Assembly (NCBI GenBank): GCA_016218915.1
Contig: JACRCQ010000022.1
Span: 305,481-369,480 of the forward strand
Source of the DNA: Deltaproteobacteria bacterium
GTDB lineage: Bacteria > Myxococcota_A > Polyangia > Polyangiales > Polyangiaceae
Reading direction: 5' to 3'
Length of the DNA: 64,000 nt
Below, piece after piece: positions 15,281-22,503 of this stretch. Below the pieces are notes generated by a model, which saw only the letters and a program-made list of their open reading frames with translations, was not told the origin of the DNA and searched no databases. The translations under genes were made by a program, and so were the position numbers. Each line of letters opens with the position of its first letter. The first letter of the stretch is position 1.

Positions 15281-16969
15281 ATGCAGCAGCCTGGCGCAAC
15301 CGCGGAACCCTGGGTCGCGCTCGTCGGCCCTGAGGTCGAGGAGAATCTGAGCCTGCGCTATCTGGCGTCGTCGGTTGAGCGAGCCGGGCTCCGCACCGAG
15401 CTCTTTCCGTTCAACGCTTCAGCCGATCTTCCTGTGCTTCTGCAGGCGCTCTGCGAGGAGCCGCAGCCAGCGGTCGCCGCGCTCTCGCTCTCCTTCCAGT
15501 GGCGCGCGCAGGACGTTCTCGCCCTTGCCATGGGCCTGCGCGAACACGGCTTCCGCGGACACATCACGTCAGGCGGGCACTTCGCTTCGTTCGCCTGGCG
15601 CGAGATCATGACAGAGTTCCCCGAGATCGATTCGATCTGCCGCTTCGAGGCAGAGGAGACCCTTGCGGAGCTGTGCCAGGAGACCATCGCAGGACGCTCG
15701 ATCCAGACGCTGCGAGGGGTGATCTTCCGCGACGCATCTCGTGCGCCACAGCTCGGAGAGCCGCGCGAGGCGCCGGAGCTCTCCAGCCTCCCGTGGCCGG
15801 ATCGACGGGGCCCGGCCGCGTCGTGCATCGGACACCCGATCGCAGCGATGATCTCGAGCCGCGGATGCTACGCGAACTGCTCGTTCTGCTGCATCTCCAC
15901 CCTGCACAGGAACAGCTCGCCCGCAAAGCGCCACAGGCTGCGCGCAGTCGAAGACGTGGCCGACGAGATGGCGCACCTGCACCACGACCGAGGGGTGGAC
16001 ATCTTCATCTTCCACGACGACAACTTCTTCCTGCCGCGCCACGACGACAGTCTCGCGCGTGTGACCGCGCTCGGAGATGCGCTGGAGAGCCGACGCGTGC
16101 AGCGCTTTGCCACGGTCGTCAAAGCGCGCCCGAACGATGTCACCGACGAGCTGTTCTCCGTGATGCGGGACCGCGTCGGGCTGGTGAGGCTGTTTCTCGG
16201 CGTGGAGTCCTCGACCACGCAAGGGTGCGCCACGCTCAACCGCGGCGTGGCAGCCTCGCAAGCCAGCCGCGCGCTGCACGTGCTCGAGAGGCTCGGGCTC
16301 TACGTCTGCTTCAACATGCTCGTGTTCGACCCGGATGCCTCGATCGAAGCCCTGCTGGAGAACATGGCGTTCATCGAGGACAACGGTGAGCACCCGTCGA
16401 ACTTCGGCCGCGTGGAGCTGTACGCCGGAACGCCGCTGCTCGCGCGCTTGCAGGCAGAGGAGCGTGTCACCGGAGACTACCTGGGGTGGTCCTACGATCA
16501 GGGCACTTCGGAGATGCAGCGGGTGTTCGAGCTTACGATGGATGCGTTCCACGAGCGCAACTTCTCGGGTCGGGCCCTGGCGAACCGATTGCAGAGCACG
16601 CGGTTCGATGCAGAGGTGGCTCGCAAGTTCCACCCCGAGCTCTGCCGGCCGCAGTGGGTCGACACGGCCAAGGCATTGAGCCGGAAGCTGGCTTCGAGCT
16701 CAGCGCAAGGAGTCCGTCGGGTCGTGGCCTACGTTCGCAGCGGTGCGCCGGAGAGCGCGAACGAAGCTTTCCTGGCCGAGCTTTCCGCTGAGCTGCGCGC
16801 CTGCGAAGCGCAGATCGAGGCCGATGCGCTCCAGATGGAGCAGGAAGTGGTTCGCACCGTGGGCGCGACGTGCGATCATGCGCCGGTCAAAGGAATCCCC
16901 GTGGCGCGGGTCCCAGGAGCTGCGCCCAGGCATCGCGAGATGGTGGCAGGCTGCGGCGTGGCGCGCTGA
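15281..16969 (+). CDS. B12-binding-domain-type radical SAM enzyme
   Basis: This 562-residue protein has an N-terminal Rossmann-like part (about 10-150) with the layout of cobalamin-binding radical SAM proteins: VALVGPEVEENLSLRYLAS, then ITSGGHFASF and CRFEAEETL. The DxHxxG lower-ligand motif is not obvious. The radical SAM core follows with C196-x3-C200-x2-C203 (CYANCSFC), IFHDDNFFLP and the strand LFLGVESSTTQG. A C-terminal helical extension (about 420-562) has no family I recognise. Members act as methyltransferases or C-C bond formers on lipids, antibiotics or peptides. The next gene starts 10 nt downstream and encodes a small repeat protein, so I infer peptide modification. The upstream neighbour is a divergent lipoprotein. 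Confidence 0.85.
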   Translation: MQQPGATAEPWVALVGPEVEENLSLRYLASSVERAGLRTELFPFNASADLPVLLQALCEEPQPAVAALSLSFQWRAQDVLALAMGLREHGFRGHITSGGHFASFAWREIMTEFPEIDSICRFEAEETLAELCQETIAGRSIQTLRGVIFRDASRAPQLGEPREAPELSSLPWPDRRGPAASCIGHPIAAMISSRGCYANCSFCCISTLHRNSSPAKRHRLRAVEDVADEMAHLHHDRGVDIFIFHDDNFFLPRHDDSLARVTALGDALESRRVQRFATVVKARPNDVTDELFSVMRDRVGLVRLFLGVESSTTQGCATLNRGVAASQASRALHVLERLGLYVCFNMLVFDPDASIEALLENMAFIEDNGEHPSNFGRVELYAGTPLLARLQAEERVTGDYLGWSYDQGTSEMQRVFELTMDAFHERNFSGRALANRLQSTRFDAEVARKFHPELCRPQWVDTAKALSRKLASSSAQGVRRVVAYVRSGAPESANEAFLAELSAELRACEAQIEADALQMEQEVVRTVGATCDHAPVKGIPVARVPGAAPRHREMVAGCGVAR

Positions 16970-16979
16970 GGAGAGCACG

Positions 16980-17270
16980 ATGGGGAACGACGACGACAAG
17001 CAGGGCAAGAGCGCGGTTCGTGGACGCGTGGCGCGTCACCTCAAGCACCTGCTCATTCCAGGCGTGATCGGGCTCGGCGCGTGCAAGGGCACGGATCAGA
17101 CCCCTGTGGTGTGCGATCCCATGCCTGCGCCCATGGACGCGAGCGGAGCACCGCCGGACACGGCCGACGGGGGAGTTGTGGCTCCCCCGTCGAAGCCCGA
17201 CGATGCCGGGCCGCCGCCAGTGGTCTGCGATCCGATGCCCGCCCCGATGCCCAAGCCGCCGAAGAAGTAG
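16980..17270 (+). CDS. 96-residue repeat protein, candidate substrate of the adjacent radical SAM enzyme
   Basis: The ATG follows GAGGAGAGCACG and lies 10 nt after the radical SAM stop, so the genes form one operon. The N-terminus is charged and basic (MGNDDDKQGKSAVRGR). A short hydrophobic stretch ends GLGAC (C35), lipobox-like. The C-terminal 60 residues are Pro/Asp/Ala-rich and contain two exact copies of VVCDPMPAPM (43-52 and 81-90), each with the only other Cys of the protein. The leader-plus-repeated-core plan is what precursors of ribosomally made, post-translationally modified peptides look like. Inference: the Cys, Met or Pro side chains of the core are modified. A plain structural lipoprotein is the alternative. 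Confidence 0.75.
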   Translation: MGNDDDKQGKSAVRGRVARHLKHLLIPGVIGLGACKGTDQTPVVCDPMPAPMDASGAPPDTADGGVVAPPSKPDDAGPPPVVCDPMPAPMPKPPKK

Positions 17271-17279
17271 CGTCCCGGC

Positions 17280-17774
17280 TCAGTCGATCCCGGAGTCCTG
17301 GAAGTACTTCTGGTCGATCGCAATCGCGGCGAGCACCACGATGTCGCGCGGGATCAAGCCGGTGTTCGAGATCCCGAACTTGTCGCGGAGCGAAAGCTGC
17401 TTGGCGATCACGAATGCGGGGTTGCCATCCGGCCCGAGGCACTTGAACTCGCCACCGAGGAAGCCGCCGTCTGCCTTGTACTCCTGCCCGCCGACCGCAA
17501 CCGTGAAGCCCTTCTTGAAAGCGATCAAAGGGAAAGTGAGCGTGCCGACCAGGTTCTTCTGCGCATCGAAGCACTCGAACTTGGTCTTCATGAAATTGCC
17601 CTGCATGAAGGCAACTTCAGGCCCTTCCGCAGACCCCTGGTGCATCGTGAGCTTCGGCGAAGCGGTCAGGATCTTCCCCTTGACCGTGAGAATCACTTCT
17701 TCCTTGTGATCCTGACGGACCTCGTAGGTGGGGCCCCAGGACAACAGCTTCTGAACGACTTCGTACGTCTCCAT
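17280..17774 (-). CDS. LURP-one-related (LOR) / scramblase-fold protein
   Basis: This 164-residue protein starts at the ATG giving METYEVVQKLLSWGPTYEV, 9 nt downstream of AAAGGAG; the long upstream extension in frame is Arg/Pro noise. The pattern is that of the tubby-like LOR beta-barrel: ILTVKGKILTASPKL, FECFDAQKNLVGTLTFPL, TVAVGGQEY, then GEFKCLGPDGNPAFVIAKQ and a final hydrophobic strand/helix DIVVLAAIAIDQ. Bacterial members are small cytoplasmic proteins of unknown role that may bind lipid head groups. It is convergent with the radical SAM operon (9 bp apart). Confidence 0.75.
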   Translation of the reverse strand: METYEVVQKLLSWGPTYEVRQDHKEEVILTVKGKILTASPKLTMHQGSAEGPEVAFMQGNFMKTKFECFDAQKNLVGTLTFPLIAFKKGFTVAVGGQEYKADGGFLGGEFKCLGPDGNPAFVIAKQLSLRDKFGISNTGLIPRDIVVLAAIAIDQKYFQDSGID

Positions 17775-17889
17775 CCTCAATGCTCCTTTCGGCACTTCTC
17801 CTGATAGACGGCGTGCGCCGATGGTTGTCGCACAGATACGGTCGACCGGACGGAATGATCCCCACGAGTCGACCTGAATCTCGTCCTGC

Positions 17890-18501
17890 TTACTCCAGCT
17901 CGTCAGAGGAAGGCTCGGCACCCTTGGCCTTGGCATCGGATCGGTGATGCGCTGCCTTCGCTTCGTCACCCGAGATCGGCTTGTGGACGTCCTGCCCCTT
18001 CTTGCTGGCCGGGGACGTCTTGCCCTTGTCCTTGGACTTGACCGCAGCCTCGTCGGTCTTCTTCGGTGCGGGCTTGTCGGTCGCCACGCGCGTGGCAGCG
18101 GTCTTCTCCGCGGTGGTCTTGGGCGCTGGCTTGTCAGCCGCGGCCTGGGCCTTCTTCTCGGAAGCGAGCTTGCCGCGTACCTTGCCACGGATTCCCGATG
18201 TCACCGCGCTCACCTTCAATGCCTCGTCGCGCGTGATGTTGCCGTCGAGCGACGCCTTGTCCACCTCCACCCAGACTTCCTTGACGGCATCGTCGAACGC
18301 GTGGCGGATGGTCTTCTTGCGATCCGGCGAGACATTGTGGAAGTCGAGCTTCTTTTCCATGCGCGCCCAGATCGATTCGACGCGCGTGGTGATGGTCTTA
18401 CGATAGTCCGCAGCCTTGATGGGGTAGCGGGGCTTGGCGAGCGCAGACGCGGCCAAGAGACAGACGCAGAGGAAGACGACGAACGCGATGGTCTTGCGCA
18501 T
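17890..18501 (-). CDS. exported Lys/Ala-rich protein
   Basis: This 203-residue protein starts at the ATG giving MRKTIAFVVFLCVCLLAASALA, a Sec signal peptide probably cleaved at ALA|KP. Residues ~22-115 form a helical, Lys-rich globular part (FDDAVKEVWVEVDKASLDG). The last ~85 residues are a low-complexity Lys/Ala/Asp/Pro/Thr tail with repeated DKPAPK units. Such tails resemble histone-like or periplasmic spacer regions; here the signal peptide argues for the periplasm. No enzymatic motif seen. A 115-bp gap separates it from the LOR gene downstream, and 164 bp from the SUMF1-like gene upstream. Confidence 0.65.
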   Translation of the reverse strand: MRKTIAFVVFLCVCLLAASALAKPRYPIKAADYRKTITTRVESIWARMEKKLDFHNVSPDRKKTIRHAFDDAVKEVWVEVDKASLDGNITRDEALKVSAVTSGIRGKVRGKLASEKKAQAAADKPAPKTTAEKTAATRVATDKPAPKKTDEAAVKSKDKGKTSPASKKGQDVHKPISGDEAKAAHHRSDAKAKGAEPSSDELE

Positions 18502-18665
18502 GGCGACAAAGCCTCGGAGAGGGTCCACGACCCTCGAAGCGCGCATCCAGGCAGAAGCCTGGGCCGGGGTCAAGGGTCGGTGGGAGCACCACCTACATAT
18601 CGTTTCTGAGCCGCCAATCAAGCATCCTCGAGTCCCAAGACCCGTAGATCCCGTGGTCCTGCCCC

Positions 18666-19646
18666 TCAGCCCGCAGCGTCCTTGCAGCACCGGAAGCCGG
18701 CCTCGTAGCCGTAGTCAAACTCCTTGTGGAAGTCGACCGTCGGCCGACATCGGCTTCGAACCGGCCCCCACCACCCCCCCTTGAGACCGCTGCGGTGTGG
18801 GGGCTTCTTGCCAACCCGCTCGACCCACTCGTTGACGTTGCCATTGATGTCCACCACGCCTGCCCACGAGACACACGTCATCCGCGAGCCGATCGCGTGG
18901 CGCTGATCCAGACGTTTGAGCTCCGCAAGGCAGCGCTCGTCGAGCAGGCACTTCTCGTAGGTCAGCATCTTCTTGGAGAGATCCGGACGCTCGTAGGGCC
19001 GATCGATGTTGCACTTGGCTTCGTCGCGCACGAAGCCGTAGGCGTAGGGAAGGATCTCCGGCCCTTCGCACGCGAAGTTGAACTCGTCTTCGGTGCACAG
19101 CCGCTTGCCCTGCTTCTCGCACAGCGCCTTGGCCTGCAGCCACGAGGTCAGCACCCAGGGCATCTCCCCTACCCGGTTCGGATACTCGTACCGATCCATG
19201 CAGAAGGAGAGATGCGCGCGCTTGTTGACGAAGCAGCGTGAGGGTTCCTTGTAGCGCAGGCATCGCTCGCTGACGTTCTTGTCGTCCTTGCTGGAGTCGT
19301 ACTCCTTGTGATGCTTGAGGCACTTGTGGATCACGACCGGGCAGTACTCGCCTTCGACGCGCACCATGCCCTGCTCGCAGCCGTCGGTACGCGCATCGGG
19401 CTCTGCGCCCGCCGCAGCGTCCGCGGCGCCGCCATCAGAACCCGGGAAGCTCGGAGCGTCGGCTGAACTCGCATCAGGTGCTGCGGTGACGGCGTTGAGC
19501 GAAGTGGAAGGTGCATGCGAGGTGGGCGGCTCGAAGGCATCGGGCAATGGGGTGGATGCGTCGGGCTCGGAACGGGAGCGCGAAGAACAACCTGCGGCCA
19601 GCGCGACGATGGCGATCACGATGGTGGGCAGGGGGGAAGCTCGCAT
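18666..19646 (-). CDS. SUMF1/FGE-fold lipoprotein, paralogue of the gene at 60620
   Basis: This 326-residue protein has a lipoprotein signal (MRASPLPTIVIAIVALAAGC), a Ser/Asp/Pro linker to about 100, then a formylglycine-generating-enzyme-like domain: MVRVEGEYCP, FCMDRYEYPN, AKALCEKQGKRLCTEDEF, NFACEGPE, DINGNVNEWVE, and GLKGGWWGPVRSRCRP with terminal GFRCC. In true FGE two Cys in the GGS-x-C-x4-C segment do the chemistry; here the first is missing, so sulfatase activation is unlikely. Many bacterial SUMF1-fold proteins instead bind ligands or act in envelope assembly. The extra Cys pairs suggest disulfides. It is divergent from hddA. Confidence 0.85.
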   Translation of the reverse strand: MRASPLPTIVIAIVALAAGCSSRSRSEPDASTPLPDAFEPPTSHAPSTSLNAVTAAPDASSADAPSFPGSDGGAADAAAGAEPDARTDGCEQGMVRVEGEYCPVVIHKCLKHHKEYDSSKDDKNVSERCLRYKEPSRCFVNKRAHLSFCMDRYEYPNRVGEMPWVLTSWLQAKALCEKQGKRLCTEDEFNFACEGPEILPYAYGFVRDEAKCNIDRPYERPDLSKKMLTYEKCLLDERCLAELKRLDQRHAIGSRMTCVSWAGVVDINGNVNEWVERVGKKPPHRSGLKGGWWGPVRSRCRPTVDFHKEFDYGYEAGFRCCKDAAG

Positions 19647-19742
19647 GGGTCGCCATTTGCTCCGAATCGGATACGCAGGCAAGGGCCCTGTCTTGCGTCC
19701 AGACCTCGCAGGCCCCACAATCCGCGCTCTGGCGGGTGAATC

Positions 19743-20723
19743 ATGATCCTTGCATCGAGCCCACTGCGCGTCACGTTGGGCGGCGGCGGCACTGACCTTC
19801 CCTCGTACTACGAGCGTCATGGGGGCTTCCTGATCGCTGCAGCGATCGACAAGTACGTCACCGTGGCCGTGACCCGGCCCTTCTCACCGGGGATCGTGCT
19901 CAGGCACGCGCGGGTCGAGCACGTGCACGACGCCAGCGAGGTACAGCACCCGATCATCCGCGAAGCGCTCCTGATGCTGGGCATGCAAAGCCCGCAAGTG
20001 GAGATCACGTCGCTGTCCGACATTCCCTCGGGCACGGGGCTCGGCTCGTCTGGAAGCTTCACCACTGCGCTGCTCAAGGCACTTCGCGCCATGCACCGCG
20101 ACACGATCCACTGCCGTGATCTCGCAGAGATGGCGTGCGACATCGAGATGAACCGTCTGAAGGAGCCCGTGGGCAAGCAGGATCCGTACATCGCTGCCTA
20201 CGGCGGGCTGCGGTGCTTCCACTTCCGCAAGGACGGCACGGTCGACGTGGAGCCGTTGCGGATCACGACGGAGACGTTGACGGCACTCGAGGACAATCTC
20301 CTGCTGTTCTTCACGGGGCAGACGCGGCCGGCTTCGGAGATCCTGCAGGATCAGGACGCGCGCACGCGCAAGGAAGACGGCGAGGTGCTGGAGAATCTTC
20401 ACACCGTGAGGGACATCGGCCTGAGAAGCCAGGCTGCGCTGGAGCGTGGGGATCTCGACGCGTTCGGCAGGCTGCTCAACGATCACTGGGAGTACAAGCG
20501 GCGCAGGGCCCCGAGCGCGACCAACCCGCAGATCGATGCCTGGTACAAGCTCGCGCGCGACAACGGTGCGATCGGCGGCAAGATCGTGGGCGCCGGAGGC
20601 GGTGGATTCCTGATGTTCTACACGGAAGACCGCACCCGTCTGCGACTCGCCCTGCGCGAGACCGGTCTGCAGGAGCTTCGCTTCCGGTTCGACTTCGAAG
20701 GAACCAAGGTCCTGCTGTCATGA
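19743..20723 (+). CDS. hddA: GHMP kinase, probable D-glycero-alpha-D-manno-heptose-7-phosphate kinase
   Basis: This 326-residue protein shows the three GHMP motifs: substrate-side SSPLRVTLGGGGTDLPSYY at the N-terminus, the ATP loop PSGTGLGSSGSF at about 97-108, and the C-terminal GGKIVGAGGGGFL. Length and the TDLPSYY signature match HddA, which phosphorylates heptose-7-phosphate at C1 on the way to GDP-D-alpha-heptose for S-layer or capsule glycans. The following gene encodes the matching bisphosphate phosphatase. The nucleotidyltransferase and isomerase of the pathway are not in the window. Fucokinase-type relatives are the main alternative. Confidence 0.85.
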   Translation: MILASSPLRVTLGGGGTDLPSYYERHGGFLIAAAIDKYVTVAVTRPFSPGIVLRHARVEHVHDASEVQHPIIREALLMLGMQSPQVEITSLSDIPSGTGLGSSGSFTTALLKALRAMHRDTIHCRDLAEMACDIEMNRLKEPVGKQDPYIAAYGGLRCFHFRKDGTVDVEPLRITTETLTALEDNLLLFFTGQTRPASEILQDQDARTRKEDGEVLENLHTVRDIGLRSQAALERGDLDAFGRLLNDHWEYKRRRAPSATNPQIDAWYKLARDNGAIGGKIVGAGGGGFLMFYTEDRTRLRLALRETGLQELRFRFDFEGTKVLLS

Positions 20724-20747
20724 CGCGGGACTTCGGGAGCAGCACGT

Positions 20748-20789
20748 CGCCCCAACGCTCGCATGTCGTTGTGGGGCGATCGGAGCCCC
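20748..20789 (+). promoter_or_regulatory. two mutually exclusive hairpins before the phosphatase start
   Basis: CGCCCCAACG (20748-20757) can pair with CGTTGTGGGGCG (20767-20778) with a two-base bulge. The same GGGGC (20773-20777) can instead pair with GCCCC (20785-20789), which would trap the GGAG ribosome-binding site just upstream of the GTG at 20794. The two folds compete. This could tune translation of the second gene or be a coincidence of a G+C-rich spacer. Confidence 0.35.
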
Positions 20790-20793
20790 GCCG

Positions 20794-21327
20794 GTGAACG
20801 CGAAGCTGGTGTTCCTCGATCGCGACGGCGTAGTCCTCAGAGCGGTGGTGCGTCAGGGGCTCCCCTACGCTCCGTCGCCCAGCGAGGTCGAGCTGCTGCC
20901 CGGGGTGAAGGAGGCGGTCAGACGGCTGCGCGCTGCAGGCTATCGAATGATCGTGGTGACCAACCAGCCCGACGTGAAGCGAGGCCGGCTCCGTCGCGAG
21001 GACGTCGATTGGATCCATGCGTGGATCAAGGAGCAGCTGCCTGAGATCGACGAGGTCAGGGCGTGCTTCCATGATGACGATGATCACTGCAACTGCCGCA
21101 AGCCGGAGCCGGGGATGATCCTGCAAGGACGCGCCGGGCTGATGAATCGGAGCCGGTGCTTCATGGTCGGCGACCGGTGGCGCGACATGGAAGCAGGGCG
21201 CAGAGCTGGCTGCACGACCATCTTCGTCGACCAGGGCTACAGCGAGCCGGCTCCTGCGGGGTTCGATCGAAAGGTTTGCAGCCTGATGGAGGCTTGCGAA
21301 TGGATCCTCTCGCGCTCGGATCCATGA
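20794..21327 (+). CDS. HAD-family D-glycero-D-manno-heptose-1,7-bisphosphate 7-phosphatase
   Basis: This 177-residue protein is read from a GTG, the only start that keeps the N-terminal catalytic loop whole. HAD motif I is FLDRDGVV (nucleophile D9, acid/base D11), motif II is VVTNQP, and motif IV is in GDRWRDMEAGRRAG. The GmhB-type zinc loop C-x-H-x5-C-x-C is present (CFHDDDDHCNC) and sets this family apart from other small HAD phosphatases. It removes the C7 phosphate of heptose bisphosphate, following the kinase encoded 70 bp upstream. Histidinol-phosphatase relatives share the zinc loop but the neighbour favours heptose. Confidence 0.85.
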   Translation: MNAKLVFLDRDGVVLRAVVRQGLPYAPSPSEVELLPGVKEAVRRLRAAGYRMIVVTNQPDVKRGRLRREDVDWIHAWIKEQLPEIDEVRACFHDDDDHCNCRKPEPGMILQGRAGLMNRSRCFMVGDRWRDMEAGRRAGCTTIFVDQGYSEPAPAGFDRKVCSLMEACEWILSRSDP

Positions 21328-21566
21328 GCGGTGGTGAGCGGTCGGCTTCCTGCACTCTCCTCCAGATTCAGGCTCATCCCCGGAGAATCGCTCGGCGCGC
21401 CGCGTGACGTCTGCTGCTGCGACTTCGACGCATCGCGGTGTAGGATCGCTCGGCGAATCGATCGCACCTGCCCGGATCCTCGAGGCGCAACTTAATCGTG
21501 TTCCGAGCAACGGGCATTAACGGATGGCTCGATGGGGACGTCTAAACCATCGGCAGGGCACGCATC

Positions 21567-21962
21567 ATGAATTTACCCGCCAGCACTCCGGGTCGGGTTC
21601 CAAAGAAGATCTTGCTCGTCGACGATTCCCGCACCATCACGTGCGTGCTGCGCGCCTATCTCATGGACCGGGGCGACGAGTTCCTGGTGGCGTCCGACGC
21701 CGATGCAGCGCTGCGCTGCGTGCTTCGCGAGCAGCCCGATCTCGTCATCGCTGACATCGAGATGCCAGGCATGAGCGGGCTCGATCTGTGCCGCGTTCTG
21801 CGCTCGAGCCCGCGGCTCCACGGCCTACGGCTCGTCGTGCTTTCCGGCGGATGGACCGCGAGCCGGCACGAAGAAGCACGAAGAATCGGAATCGATGGTT
21901 GGCTGTCCAAGCCGGTCAACCCCGATCAGCTCGCAGCGCTCGTTCGCAAGCTCTTGCCCTGA
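21567..21962 (+). CDS. single-domain response regulator (CheY-like), first gene of chemosensory operon
   Basis: This 131-residue receiver domain has all key residues: acidic pair D19-D20 (LLVDDS), phospho-acceptor D63 (IADIEMPGMSG), S93 (VLSGG) and K115 (SKP). There is no output domain, so it must act by protein contact, as CheY does on a flagellar switch or as Frz/Dif-type regulators do on gliding or pilus machinery. It stands 7 nt before cheW. The 239-bp region upstream (21328-21566) should hold the operon promoter; I see no clear -35/-10 or sigma-54 site there. In Wsp-type operons a GGDEF regulator is found instead. Confidence 0.9.
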   Translation: MNLPASTPGRVPKKILLVDDSRTITCVLRAYLMDRGDEFLVASDADAALRCVLREQPDLVIADIEMPGMSGLDLCRVLRSSPRLHGLRLVVLSGGWTASRHEEARRIGIDGWLSKPVNPDQLAALVRKLLP

Positions 21963-21969
21963 GTCGACC

Positions 21970-22503
21970 ATGGACCGTCCTTCTGCCAATAGCGCAATTC
22001 GCGGCGAGCTCGACAAGCTTCAGCTCCGCGTGCACGCGCTCCAGCTCCAGCTCGAGCGGCTCGAAGGAGTGGATCGCGATCACCTCGAGGTCGTCACGTG
22101 CCTGGCCGGCGATCAGACCGTCGCAGTCCCGCTCGAATTCGTGGAACGCGTGGTGCTCGTTCCTGCGCTCCTGCCTCTTCCTGACGCCCCTGCGTGGCTG
22201 CCGGGATGCCTGGTGCTCGCCGGAGAGCCCATCGCCGTGACCGACGTCACCGCGCGTTTGAGCGGAAAGCGCAGAGAGATCTCGATCAGCGACGTTGTGG
22301 TCATCGCCCGGGTTGACGACAAGCGGGTCGGCCTGCTCGTGCAGGATGCGTCCGGAGTCTGGAACGTCGCCCGCAGCGAGATCAACAAGCTCGCCGATGG
22401 GGCGAGCCATGCGCGCTTCGTGCTGGGCCTGATCCCGGTGCAGGACCGCGTGGGAATGCTGCTGAGCGTTCGGGCGGTGACGACCGTGGACGAGATTCGA
22501 TGA
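21970..22503 (+). CDS. cheW: CheW-like scaffold protein with N-terminal coiled coil
   Basis: This 177-residue protein is read from the ATG at the operon junction. Residues ~10-35 form a leucine-rich coiled coil (LDKLQLRVHALQLQLERLEG), absent from ordinary CheW. The CheW beta-barrel follows: LAGDQTVAVPLEFVERVV, LPGCLVLAGEPIAVTDVTA, VGLLVQDASGVWNV and a final VLGLIPVQDRVGMLL. It should couple the MCP to CheA. The stop codon overlaps the start of cheR (ATGA). By order it corresponds to WspB. Confidence 0.85.
   Translation: MDRPSANSAIRGELDKLQLRVHALQLQLERLEGVDRDHLEVVTCLAGDQTVAVPLEFVERVVLVPALLPLPDAPAWLPGCLVLAGEPIAVTDVTARLSGKRREISISDVVVIARVDDKRVGLLVQDASGVWNVARSEINKLADGASHARFVLGLIPVQDRVGMLLSVRAVTTVDEIR

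Noticed and set aside
15281..16969. Reading the radical SAM gene as a Mg-protoporphyrin cyclase (BchE-like)
   Set aside because: Overall plan is similar, but no photosynthesis genes are nearby and the small repeat-protein gene downstream fits peptide modification better.
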